Part shown: positions 57,131-64,000 of the stretch, in pieces
How positions within the stretch are numbered: position 1 is the stretch's first letter
Layout: every line of letters starts with the position of its first letter
The notes under the pieces: model-generated
What the model saw: only the letters and a program-made list of their open reading frames with translations
Database searches by the model: none
What the model was told of the DNA's origin: nothing
Assembly: GCA_045640565.1 (NCBI GenBank)
Contig: JAZUFG010000114.1
Location: 1-64,000, forward strand
Reading direction: 5' to 3'
Length of the DNA: 64,000 nt
Origin: RGIG3159 sp045640565
GTDB lineage: Bacteria > Bacillota > Clostridia > Oscillospirales > Oscillospiraceae
Made by a program: the position numbers and the translations under genes

Positions 57131-58414
57131 TTATTCAAGGAAGCCCTTGTAGTGCCGCATCAGCATCTGAGCTTCGATTGCTTCCACGGTTTCCGTTGCA
57201 ACACCGACAACGATGATAACGGAGGTACCGCCGACTGCAAGGGAAGGAACGCCGATGACATTACCGACGATAATCGGCAGGAGCGCTACAACGCCAAGAT
57301 AAAGAGCACCAAAAAGGACGATCTTGTGAATTGTCTTTGCAATAAAATCGGAAGTGGGACGGCCCGGACGGAAGCCGGGAATGAATCCGCCATTCTTCTT
57401 CATGTTGTTCGCAATTTCCACAGGATTATACTGAACAGTTGCATAGAAGTAGCTGAACGCGATAATCAGGATGAAATAGGAAACCGCATAAACCACACAA
57501 GTAGAATCAAATACATTCGTGTACCACCAACCGGAAGTCTTGCCGACGAAGGTACAGATCGTTGCAGGCACGGAAGCAATGGATTGGGCAAAAATGATGG
57601 GAAGCACACCAGACATATTCACCTTGATAGGCAGATGGGTGCTCTGTCCGCCGTAAATCTTCCGACCAACAACGCGCTTTGCATACTGGACGGGAATCCG
57701 ACGCTCGGCATTGGTGATGAAAACGATAAAGGCGATCAAAGCAAGGATACCGACAACAAGGAGAATGCAGGTCCACCAATAGAAGTTATTGGTATTATCC
57801 TGCAGGGCCTGGATTGCAGTCAGGACCAGAGCCGGAACACGAGAAATGATGTTGGCAAAGAGGATAATAGAAATACCGTTGCCCACACCGGACTCCGTGA
57901 CACGCTCACCCAGCCAAACCACAAATGCAGCGCCGGCAGCGAAGCTGAGAACGATCACAACACCGGGAAGGAAGCCCGTCTCCGTCAAGATACCGCTGTA
58001 GTTGGAGAGCATCACATAGTATGCCCAGCCCATAAGAAGGCTGATACCAACTGTGGTATAACGGGTAATGCGGGCAATCTTCGCTCTGCCTTCTTCTCCC
58101 TCTTCCTTGGCCATGCGCTCCAGAGCAGGAATCGCAATGGTCAGAAGCTCAATAATGATCTGCGCATTGATGTAAGGCTGAATGCTCAGAGCAAAGAGCT
58201 TTGCAGTGGAGAGCGAGGAACCGGACATGGCGTTGAGAAGGCCAAGGACCGTATTCGCAAGATTCTGAGAATAATACTGGCTGAGGACAGCCGCATTAAT
58301 ATACGGAACCGGAATCGAAGATCCTACGCGGAAAATCAGGAGAATCAAGAGGGTGAAGAGAAGCTTCTTTCTTAATTCGGGAATCTTCCAGGCGTTACGG
58401 AGTGTTGTAATCAC
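57131..58414 (-). CDS. secY: preprotein translocase subunit SecY
   Basis: The channel of the Sec translocon, 427 residues and ten membrane helices. Helix 1 follows RNAWKIPELRKKLLFTLLI. The plug/helix 2 region has SLSTAKLFALSIQPYINAQI, and the cytoplasmic C4-C5 loops carry RRIPVQYAKRVVG and GFIPGFRPGRPTSDFI, which contact SecA and the ribosome. It is one base from rplO, the normal position. SecE and SecG are encoded elsewhere. Confidence 0.98.
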   Translation of the reverse strand: MITTLRNAWKIPELRKKLLFTLLILLIFRVGSSIPVPYINAAVLSQYYSQNLANTVLGLLNAMSGSSLSTAKLFALSIQPYINAQIIIELLTIAIPALERMAKEEGEEGRAKIARITRYTTVGISLLMGWAYYVMLSNYSGILTETGFLPGVVIVLSFAAGAAFVVWLGERVTESGVGNGISIILFANIISRVPALVLTAIQALQDNTNNFYWWTCILLVVGILALIAFIVFITNAERRIPVQYAKRVVGRKIYGGQSTHLPIKVNMSGVLPIIFAQSIASVPATICTFVGKTSGWWYTNVFDSTCVVYAVSYFILIIAFSYFYATVQYNPVEIANNMKKNGGFIPGFRPGRPTSDFIAKTIHKIVLFGALYLGVVALLPIIVGNVIGVPSLAVGGTSVIIVVGVATETVEAIEAQMLMRHYKGFLE

Positions 58415-58855
58415 TTACACCACCTCAGCCTTTCCACCTGCCTGTTCGATCTTTTCCTTGGCAGATGCGGAGAAAGCAGCAGCGTTAACGGTGAGCTTCT
58501 TCGTGAGAGTACCATTTGCAATGACCTTGATGCCATACTCTGCATCACGGACAATGCCCTTCTCAGTCAGAGCGGCAACATCAACGACATCGCCGTCTTC
58601 AAAAGCGTTCAGAGCAGCAAGATTAACAGCTACTGTACGCTTTGCAAAGATATTGTTGAAGCCGCGCTTAGGAATACGGCGAGCCAAAGGCATCTGGCCA
58701 CCTTCAAAACCGATCCGGGTCTTACCGCCGGAACGGGCCATCTGACCCTTGTGTCCACGGCCTGCAGTCTTTCCGTTGCCGGAAGCAGTGCCGCGACCCT
58801 TACGCTTAGCTACATGGGTGGAACCCATAACGGGAGCAAGTTCGTGTAAATCCAT
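58415..58855 (-). CDS. rplO: 50S ribosomal protein L15
   Basis: L15, 146 residues. The glycine- and arginine-rich N-terminal extension (KRKGRGTASGNGKTAGRGHK, GGKTRIGFEGGQMPLARRIP) winds into 23S rRNA. A globular C-terminal domain follows (VDVAALTEKGIV, LTKKLTVNAAAFSASAKEKI). It lies next to secY and 13 bases after rpmD. Confidence 0.98.
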   Translation of the reverse strand: MDLHELAPVMGSTHVAKRKGRGTASGNGKTAGRGHKGQMARSGGKTRIGFEGGQMPLARRIPKRGFNNIFAKRTVAVNLAALNAFEDGDVVDVAALTEKGIVRDAEYGIKVIANGTLTKKLTVNAAAFSASAKEKIEQAGGKAEVV

Positions 58856-58868
58856 TCTTGTCTCCTCC

Positions 58869-59057
58869 TTAGTCTTCCTTGGTGACTTTCACAAGATAAC
58901 CGATCTGATTGATCTTGCCGAGAGTCATTTCATTATCAGGCTGAACGGTTTCCTGGCCGATCTTGGTGAGGCCAAGAGAAGCTGCAGTAGCAATATGCTT
59001 CTTCAGGCGACCATTCAGGCTCTTCACAAGTTTAACTCTATACTGTGCCATGTTCAA
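58869..59057 (-). CDS. rpmD: 50S ribosomal protein L30
   Basis: L30, 62 residues (AQYRVKLVKSLNGRLKKHIA, LGLTKIGQETVQPDNEMTLG, KINQIGYLVKV). It has the short bacterial form. It lies 8 bases after rpsE. Confidence 0.97.
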   Translation of the reverse strand: MNMAQYRVKLVKSLNGRLKKHIATAASLGLTKIGQETVQPDNEMTLGKINQIGYLVKVTKED

Positions 59058-59065
59058 AGCCCTCC

Positions 59066-59578
59066 TTAGCCTAAAATCTGCTCAACGGTCAGGCCTCTGG
59101 TCTGAGCAACCTGCTCAGGTCCACGAAGGGAAATAAGACCCTGCATGGTAGCCTTAACAACGTTCTGAGGATTGTTGGAACGGAGACACTTGGTACGAAT
59201 ATTGGTGATGCCAACTGCTTCCATGATTGCACGGACAGCGCCGCCGGCGATAACGCCGGTGCCTTCGGGAGCCGGCTTCAGCAGAACTTCGCCTGCGCCG
59301 AACTTACCGGTCACCTCATGAGGAATGGTAGTTCCGGAGGTGGTGACATGGAACATGTTCTTCTTTGCAGCTGCGATGCCCTTCAGGATAGCTTCAGAAA
59401 CTTCGGCAGCCTTTCCAAGGCCAAAACCGACGGTACCCTTGCCATCTCCGACAACAACCAGAGCAGAGAACTTCATAACACGGCCGCCCTTAACAGTCTT
59501 GCTGACACGGTTCAGGTAAACGACCTTTTCAATCATTTCAGGAGCAGTGGAATCTGCCTGAGCTTTATTATATGCCAT
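59066..59578 (-). CDS. rpsE: 30S ribosomal protein S5
   Basis: S5, 170 residues, near the mRNA entry and decoding fidelity region. The double-stranded RNA-binding domain (EKVVYLNRVSKTVKGGRVMK, VVGDGKGTVGFGLGKAAEV) precedes the S5 C-terminal fold (GEVLLKPAPEGTGVIAGGAV, RAIMEAVGITNIRTKCLRS). It lies 17 bases after rplR. Confidence 0.98.
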   Translation of the reverse strand: MAYNKAQADSTAPEMIEKVVYLNRVSKTVKGGRVMKFSALVVVGDGKGTVGFGLGKAAEVSEAILKGIAAAKKNMFHVTTSGTTIPHEVTGKFGAGEVLLKPAPEGTGVIAGGAVRAIMEAVGITNIRTKCLRSNNPQNVVKATMQGLISLRGPEQVAQTRGLTVEQILG

Positions 59579-59595
59579 TTCTTCTTCCTCCTGCC

Positions 59596-59955
59596 TTAGA
59601 ATTCGAGGCCGCCTTCACGGGCGCCTTCAGCCAGAGCAGCAACACGGCCATGATAGATATAGCCGCCGCGATCAAACACGACAACGCTGATGCCCTTTTC
59701 CTTTGCGCGCTCTGCAACCTTCAAGCCAACCTTCTTAGCGGCTTCGCAGTTGCCCTGTGCGCCTTCGAACTCTTTCTCGAGAGTGGATGCAGAAGCCAGG
59801 GTGACTCCGTTCACATCATCGATAACCTGCGCATAAATGTTTGCATTGCTGCGGAAAACATTCAAACGGGGTCTTTCGGGTGTGCCGGAAATCTTATAAC
59901 GGACTCTGGTATGACGCTTCAGTCTCTGAGCGTTCTTATCAATTTTGCTTACCAT
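59596..59955 (-). CDS. rplR: 50S ribosomal protein L18
   Basis: L18, 119 residues, binding 5S rRNA. It has a basic N-terminus (KNAQRLKRHTRVRYKISGTP), RPRLNVFRSNANIYAQVIDD and FDRGGYIYHGRVAALAEGAR. It lies between rplF and rpsE. Confidence 0.98.
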   Translation of the reverse strand: MVSKIDKNAQRLKRHTRVRYKISGTPERPRLNVFRSNANIYAQVIDDVNGVTLASASTLEKEFEGAQGNCEAAKKVGLKVAERAKEKGISVVVFDRGGYIYHGRVAALAEGAREGGLEF

Positions 59956-59971
59956 TTACGCACACCTCCTA

Positions 59972-60517
59972 TTATTTCTTACCGCCGGCCTTGCCTTCTT
60001 TGCGGCGAATGGTCTCGGTAGTATATTTGATGCCCTTGCCCTTATACGGCTCGGGGGGTCTCTTGGAACGAATTTCAGCTGCGATCTGGCCAACTCTCTG
60101 CTTGTCAGGTCCACTGACAACGATCAGGTTCGGGTTGGGAGCATCCAGGGTGATACCGGGCTCTTCTTCCACGATAACGGGATGGGAATAACCCAAGCTC
60201 ATGACAAGCTGATTGCCCTTCTTTTCAACCTTGTAGCCGACACCGTTGACTTCAAGTTCTTTCTTGAAGCAGGAAGCGGAACCGGTAACCATGTTATTCA
60301 AAAGAGTACGGGTCAGGCCGTGAAGAGCCTTAGTCTCGTTTTCGTCGTTCGGACGGGAAACGGTGATGACATTACCATCCTTCTTGATGGTCATCATGGG
60401 AGAAAGCTGCCGCTGCAGGGTACCCTTGGGGCCCTTAACCGTTACAAAATTACCTTCGGCAACAGTAACTTCCACACCTGCGGGTACAGTAATGGGTAAT
60501 TTACCAATTCTAGACAT
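59972..60517 (-). CDS. rplF: 50S ribosomal protein L6
   Basis: L6, 181 residues: two related domains (RIGKLPITVPAGVEVTVAEG and a second with VEKKGNQLVMSLGYSHPVIV) and the C-terminal signature PEPYKGKGIKYTTETIRRKE. The ATG preceded by GGAGGGTACTGAG is chosen, 16 codons inside the longest frame, leaving 13 bases after rpsH. Confidence 0.98.
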   Translation of the reverse strand: MSRIGKLPITVPAGVEVTVAEGNFVTVKGPKGTLQRQLSPMMTIKKDGNVITVSRPNDENETKALHGLTRTLLNNMVTGSASCFKKELEVNGVGYKVEKKGNQLVMSLGYSHPVIVEEEPGITLDAPNPNLIVVSGPDKQRVGQIAAEIRSKRPPEPYKGKGIKYTTETIRRKEGKAGGKK

Positions 60518-60530
60518 CTCAGTACCCTCC

Positions 60531-60929
60531 TTACCACACGAAAGCAAGGACTTCGCCGCCGACATTCAGCTCTCTGGCTTTCCGGTCGGTCATGACGCCC
60601 TTGGAGGTGGAGATGATGGCGATGCCCAAGCCCTTCAGGACTCTGGGGAGTTCGTCAGCACCGGCATAGACACGGAGGCCGGGTTTGGAAACACGGCGCA
60701 GACCGCTCAGTGCCTTTTCATTCTTGCCCAGGTACTTCAGAGTGATGTGAATCACACCCTGTGTGCCATCGTCTTTGATCTCAAAAGACTTGATATAGCC
60801 TTCGTCAAAGAGAATCTGAGCAATTGCTTTCTTCAGGTTGGAAGCGGGGACATCGACAGTGGGGTGCTTTGCAGAATTCGCATTCCGGATACGGGTCAGC
60901 ATATCTGCAACGGGATCAGTGATTTGCAT
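60531..60929 (-). CDS. rpsH: 30S ribosomal protein S8
   Basis: S8, 132 residues, a primary 16S rRNA-binding protein that in E. coli also represses the spc operon. It has ITDPVADMLTRIRNANSAKH, VDVPASNLKKAIAQILFDEG and the C-terminal GIAIISTSKGVMTDRKAREL. It is preceded by an unusual 118-base gap with two hairpins (60953-61024) after rpsN. Confidence 0.98.
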   Translation of the reverse strand: MQITDPVADMLTRIRNANSAKHPTVDVPASNLKKAIAQILFDEGYIKSFEIKDDGTQGVIHITLKYLGKNEKALSGLRRVSKPGLRVYAGADELPRVLKGLGIAIISTSKGVMTDRKARELNVGGEVLAFVW

Positions 60930-60952
60930 AAGAATACCTCCTATTAGAAGTT

Positions 60953-61024
60953 ACAGGCAGAAGCCTGTTAAAATCCCGGGGTATCAAAGGAATGAAAACC
61001 GAAAACAGTTCCATATTCCTTTGA
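60953..61024 (-). promoter_or_regulatory. two hairpins in the rpsN-rpsH gap
   Basis: Minus strand: TCAAAGGAAT (61015-61024) pairs with ATTCCTTTGA (60984-60993) across a 21-base loop, then ACAGGC-TTCT-GCCTGT (60953-60968) lies just before the rpsH ribosome binding site. No T-run follows, so these are not simple terminators. They may act as an RNA-processing or ribosomal-protein binding element. Confidence 0.45.
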
Positions 61025-61047
61025 CTACCGAGATCGTTTACAAATAA

Positions 61048-61233
61048 TTACCAACTGGCTTTCTTAACGCCGGGGATTTCGCCCTTGTAGGCCAACTCTC
61101 TGAAGCAGATACGGCAAATACCGTAGTTACGCAGATAAGCGTGGGGTCTGCCGCAGATCTTGCATCTGTTGTAGCGACGGCAGGAGAACTTGGGCTCAGC
61201 CTGCTGCTTTAAAATCATTGCTTTTTTAGCCAT
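61048..61233 (-). CDS. rpsN: 30S ribosomal protein S14, zinc-binding type (S14Z)
   Basis: A 61-residue S14 with two Cys pairs (CKIC and CRIC, in NRCKICGRPHAYLRNYGICR) that bind zinc: the C+ type. It starts AKKAMILKQQAEPKFSCRRY and lies 14 bases after rplE. Confidence 0.97.
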   Translation of the reverse strand: MAKKAMILKQQAEPKFSCRRYNRCKICGRPHAYLRNYGICRICFRELAYKGEIPGVKKASW

Positions 61234-61247
61234 CGTTTCTTCCTCCC

Positions 61248-61790
61248 TTAACCGTAGAACGGAGCGCCGATCAGAGTCAGCAGTTCCTTGGCTTCTTCAT
61301 CCGTATTTGCAGTGGTGCAGATGCAGATGTCCATGCCGCGGACTTTGTCAACTTTATCGTACTCAATTTCGGGGAAAATCAACTGTTCCTTCAGGCCGAA
61401 GGCATAATTGCCGCGGCCGTCAAAGGCATTGGGGTTGATGCCGCGGAAGTCACGGACACGGGGAAGTGCAACATTAAAGAGCCGGTCCAGGAATTCCCAC
61501 ATCTTTGCGCCGCGGAGCGTGACCTTAACACCAACGGTCTCGCCTTCACGAACCTTGAAGTTTGCAACAGACTTGCGAGCTTTGGTGGTGATGGGCATCT
61601 GGCCGGTGATTGCAGCAATATCCTTGCAGATCGCTTCGATTTCCTTTGCGTTGCCCTTGCTTTCGCCGCAGCCAACGTTCACGATAACCTTGTCAACCTT
61701 AGGAATCTGCATAACGCTCTTATAAGCGAATTTGTTCATCAGAGCAGGAGCAATTTCATTATCATACTTAACTTTCAGTCTTGCAGCCAT
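61248..61790 (-). CDS. rplE: 50S ribosomal protein L5
   Basis: L5, 180 residues, a 5S rRNA-binding protein of the central protuberance. It has RLKVKYDNEIAPALMNKFAY, VNVGCGESKGNAKEIEAICK, GQMPITTKARKSVANFKVRE and MDICICTTANTDEEAKELLT. It lies 18 bases after rplX. Confidence 0.98.
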   Translation of the reverse strand: MAARLKVKYDNEIAPALMNKFAYKSVMQIPKVDKVIVNVGCGESKGNAKEIEAICKDIAAITGQMPITTKARKSVANFKVREGETVGVKVTLRGAKMWEFLDRLFNVALPRVRDFRGINPNAFDGRGNYAFGLKEQLIFPEIEYDKVDKVRGMDICICTTANTDEEAKELLTLIGAPFYG

Positions 61791-61808
61791 AATCTTCGCT
61801 CCTCCTTA

Positions 61809-62114
61809 TCAGATTTCTGCGCCGCATTTTTTGCAGACGCGAATTTTCTTGCCGTCAGCCATCTTATAGCCAACGCGAGTACCCTTTTCGCACTTGCTGC
61901 AGAAGAGCTGCACTTTGTCAGCGCGGATGGGGATTTCCTTATGGACAATGCCGCCCTCTTCGCCCTGCTTGCGAGCCTTCTGATGGCAGGTAGCAACACA
62001 GACACCTTCAACGATGAGCTTGTTCTCAGCGGGGTAAGCTTCCAGGACTTTGCCCTTCTTGCCCTTATCCTTACCGGACAGGACGATAACAGTATCGTTA
62101 CTCTTAATCTTCAT
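61809..62114 (-). CDS. rplX: 50S ribosomal protein L24
   Basis: L24, 101 residues, a KOW-motif protein (IKSNDTVIVLSGKDKGKKGK) that starts 50S assembly. Near the C-terminus are two Cys pairs (CSKC and CKKCGAEI), possibly zinc binding, which many L24 proteins lack. It lies 12 bases after rplN. Confidence 0.97.
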   Translation of the reverse strand: MKIKSNDTVIVLSGKDKGKKGKVLEAYPAENKLIVEGVCVATCHQKARKQGEEGGIVHKEIPIRADKVQLFCSKCEKGTRVGYKMADGKKIRVCKKCGAEI

Positions 62115-62126
62115 CGGGTACCTCCG

Positions 62127-62495
62127 TTAAATGGTCTCCGGAGCAAGGGAGAGGATCTTCATAAATTCTTTTTCACGAAGCTCTCTTGCCACGGGCCCAA
62201 AAATACGGGTGCCGCTGGGGCTCTTGTCATCCTTGATCAGAACAGCAGCGTTCTCATCAAAGCGAACATAAGTTCCGTCAGCGCGGTGTACACCCTTCTT
62301 GGTGCGGACGATAACTGCCTTGACAACATCGCCCTTTTTGACGCTGCCGCCCGGCTGAGCCTTGCGGACAGAAGCAACAATCACATCACCGATGTTGCCG
62401 AACTTCCGCTTGGAACCGCCGAGGACGCGGATACATTTGATCTCTTTGGCGCCGGTATTGTCGGCAACCTTCAGATAACTCTCTTCATGAATCAT
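62127..62495 (-). CDS. rplN: 50S ribosomal protein L14
   Basis: L14, 122 residues. It starts MIHEESYLKVADNTGAKEIK and has RVLGGSKRKFGNIGDVIVAS, VVKAVIVRTKKGVHRADG and a C-terminal FGPVARELREKEFMKILSLA. It is a subunit-interface protein. It lies 14 bases after rpsQ. Confidence 0.98.
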   Translation of the reverse strand: MIHEESYLKVADNTGAKEIKCIRVLGGSKRKFGNIGDVIVASVRKAQPGGSVKKGDVVKAVIVRTKKGVHRADGTYVRFDENAAVLIKDDKSPSGTRIFGPVARELREKEFMKILSLAPETI

Positions 62496-62509
62496 GATTC
62501 GTTGCCTCC

Positions 62510-62773
62510 TTACTTAGCCTTTTCGATAATCTCAACGAGTCTCCATCTCTTATCCTTGGAAAGAGGACGGGTCTCCATAACCTTGACGATATCGCCGGTA
62601 TGGGCTTCGTTGTTTTCGTCATGAGCCTTCAACTTGTAAGTGTTCTTGACGATCTTTTTGTACAGCTTATGCTGCACGCTATTCTCGATTGCAACCACGA
62701 TGGTCTTGTCCATCTTATCGGAGACGACCTGACCAACTCTGGTTTTACGGAAAGCTCTTGTATTTTCAGTCAT
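62510..62773 (-). CDS. rpsQ: 30S ribosomal protein S17
   Basis: S17, 87 residues, an OB-fold primary rRNA-binding protein (RKTRVGQVVSDKMDKTIVVA, ENNEAHTGDIVKVMETRPLS, KDKRWRLVEI). It lies 14 bases after rpmC. Confidence 0.98.
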   Translation of the reverse strand: MTENTRAFRKTRVGQVVSDKMDKTIVVAIENSVQHKLYKKIVKNTYKLKAHDENNEAHTGDIVKVMETRPLSKDKRWRLVEIIEKAK

Positions 62774-62787
62774 TTTCGCTTACCTCC

Positions 62788-62982
62788 TTAGTTTTCGGCC
62801 TGCTTCTCACGAATGATGGTCTGAACGCGAGCAATGTCCTTTTTCACGACATTGATCTGAGTGGGGTTCTCAAGCTGGTTGGTTGCATGCTGCATTCTGA
62901 GAGTGAAGAGGTTCTTCTTCAGCTCTGCGGCTTTCGCTTCCAGTTCAGCGGCGGTCATATTTCTGAGTTCTGCAGTTTTCAT
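62788..62982 (-). CDS. rpmC: 50S ribosomal protein L29
   Basis: L29, 64 residues, at the exit tunnel and part of the trigger factor docking site (KTAELRNMTAAELEAKAAEL, KKNLFTLRMQHATNQLENPT). Its ATG overlaps the rplP stop by 4 bp. Confidence 0.97.
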   Translation of the reverse strand: MKTAELRNMTAAELEAKAAELKKNLFTLRMQHATNQLENPTQINVVKKDIARVQTIIREKQAEN

Positions 62983-63407
62983 GCTTCTTGACCCTCGCTT
63001 TCTTCTTTCTTGATAATGCGGCACTTAATGGGCAGCTTATGCATAGCCAGACGGAGAGCTTCGCGAGCGACATCATCAGGAACGCCGCCGATCTCAAACA
63101 TAACCTTCTGGGCCTTTACAACTGCAACCCACTGTTCAGGGGCACCTTTACCGGAACCCATACGAACACCGAGAGCCTTTTTGGAAATAGGCTTGTCGGG
63201 GAAAATTTTGATCCAAACCTGACCGCCACGCTTGGTGTAACGGGTCATAGCAATACGGGCAGCTTCAATCTGGTTGCCGGTGATCCAGGAGGGCTCCAGA
63301 GCCTGAAGACCATAATCACCGTAAGCGACCTTGTTACCGCGGGAAGCAGCGCCGGTCATGCGGCCTCTCTGCACTTTGCGGTACTTGGTTCTCTTGGGCA
63401 TTAACAT
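62979..63407 (-). CDS. rplP: 50S ribosomal protein L16
   Basis: L16, 142 residues, at the peptidyl-transferase/A-site region (MLMPKRTKYRKVQRGRMTGA, GLQALEPSWITGNQIEAARI, MTRYTKRGGQVWIKIFPDKP). The first ATG shares one base with the rpsC stop (TGATG). GGAGG lies nine bases upstream. Confidence 0.98.
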   Translation of the reverse strand: MLMPKRTKYRKVQRGRMTGAASRGNKVAYGDYGLQALEPSWITGNQIEAARIAMTRYTKRGGQVWIKIFPDKPISKKALGVRMGSGKGAPEQWVAVVKAQKVMFEIGGVPDDVAREALRLAMHKLPIKCRIIKKEESEGQEA

Positions 63408-64000
63408 CAGCGGTTGCCTCCTTCTCTGCGGGTAAAGGTTCTCTCGCCGTTATTGGCGTTGTCCTTACCAGCGAAATTTCTGTCTCTATTGAACGGACGG
63501 CGTTCGCCCTGAGGACGATCACCGGGACGGCGTTCGCGGCGTTCACCGTTGCGGCGTTCACGGCGCTCACGCTTTGCAGGTTCGGGATTTTCACTGCGGA
63601 GAGTGGAGTTCAGAACTTCGCCCTTGTAGATCCAAACCTTGCATCCGACCTTGCCATAAGTGGTATTGGCCTCGGCAAAACCGTAGTCAATATCGGCACG
63701 GAGAGTCTGAAGAGGAATGGTTCCTTCATGATAGGACTCGGATCTGGCAATTTCAGCACCGCCGAGACGGCCGCCGCAGGTACACTTGATACCCTTGGCA
63801 CCCAGACGGGTCGCTCTCTGCATAGCCTGCTTCATTGCACGGCGGAAGGAAATTCTCTTCTCCAGCTGAGCTGCGATGTTTTCTGCAACAAGCTGAGCAT
63901 TCAGATCGGGGCTGCGAACTTCAACAATGTTCAGTGCAACGGGCTTGCCAATCTTCTTCTCAATATCCAGACGGAGCTTCTCGATTTCCGTGCCGCCCTT
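63407..64000 (-). CDS. rpsC: 30S ribosomal protein S3 (N-terminus beyond the window), with Arg-rich C-terminal tail
   Basis: The visible 197 residues are the C-terminal part of S3. They run from the end of the KH region (KGGTEIEKLRLDIEKKIGKP) through the S3 C-terminal domain (SFRRAMKQAMQRATRLGAKG, GRLGGAEIARSESYHEGTIP) to VWIYKGEVL. Beyond that point a 67-residue low-complexity extension contains about 19 arginines (REN-type clusters such as RERRERRNGERRERRPGD). S3 forms the mRNA entry tunnel and helicase site, where a basic tail could contact mRNA. The first codons lie beyond position 64000. Confidence 0.96.
   Translation of the reverse strand, partial: KGGTEIEKLRLDIEKKIGKPVALNIVEVRSPDLNAQLVAENIAAQLEKRISFRRAMKQAMQRATRLGAKGIKCTCGGRLGGAEIARSESYHEGTIPLQTLRADIDYGFAEANTTYGKVGCKVWIYKGEVLNSTLRSENPEPAKRERRERRNGERRERRPGDRPQGERRPFNRDRNFAGKDNANNGERTFTRREGGNR

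Overview
The window comes from a member of the Bacillota, most likely class Clostridia. Gene content and order support this: tig-clpP-clpX-lon-engB, an ecfA1-ecfA2-ecfT-truA block, a zinc-binding S14, a zinc-LID adenylate kinase, AGGAGG-type ribosome binding sites, and sigma-A-like promoters (TTGACA-17-TATAAT class) before many genes. Base composition looks moderate, near half GC by eye. The genus cannot be fixed from this sequence.

Layout. 1-5394: a truncated MATE transporter diverges from a plus-strand run for tRNA modification (thiI, dus) and nucleoside salvage (deoC, deoB, cdd). 5471-8699: tRNA-Ser(GGA), an orphan membrane PP2C-type phosphatase and a surface InlB-like repeat protein. 8752-16225: a cytoplasmic ceramidase-like protein; a 68-residue basic protein whose own coding region contains an intrinsic terminator before its stop codon; two lipoproteins (one transglutaminase-like); an MFS transporter; a membrane protein; a D-2-hydroxyacid dehydrogenase; and a small DivIVA-like coiled coil. 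16232-18691: the housekeeping sigma factor and a zinc-ribbon/YARHG membrane protein. 18901-24582: a plus-strand group with an RlmL-type methyltransferase, a cysteine-rich protein, NudC, a CDF transporter, a second MATE and an SDR. 24653-31300: a PfkB sugar-phosphate kinase, a DUF5662 protein, YqeC, a radical SAM/SPASM protein, a DUF1846 protein and a polysaccharide-deacetylase-like protein, then 28 tandem 7-bp repeats and two terminators.

31360-64000 is almost wholly minus strand and is best read from high to low coordinates. The S10/spc/alpha ribosomal block (rpsC to rplQ, with secY, adk, map, infA, rpmJ and rpoA) ends at about 52427. A plus-strand NifX-FKBP fusion gene follows, then a long group of bifunctional penicillin-binding protein, methyltransferase, ECF transporter core, truA and a ClpE-type unfoldase. 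Next come a polyamine transporter operon (potA, potB and a potC-potD fusion) with a long structured leader, and the protein quality-control cluster tig-clpP-clpX-lon followed by engB.

The main novelty candidates are the probable non-stop-mRNA gene at 10465-10671 (arranged like the ribosome rescue factors ArfA and BrfA), the roughly 400-nt terminator-bearing leader of the pot operon at 41641-42075, and the NifX-FKBP fusion at 51511-52332. All calls rest on reading the sequence; no database search was possible.
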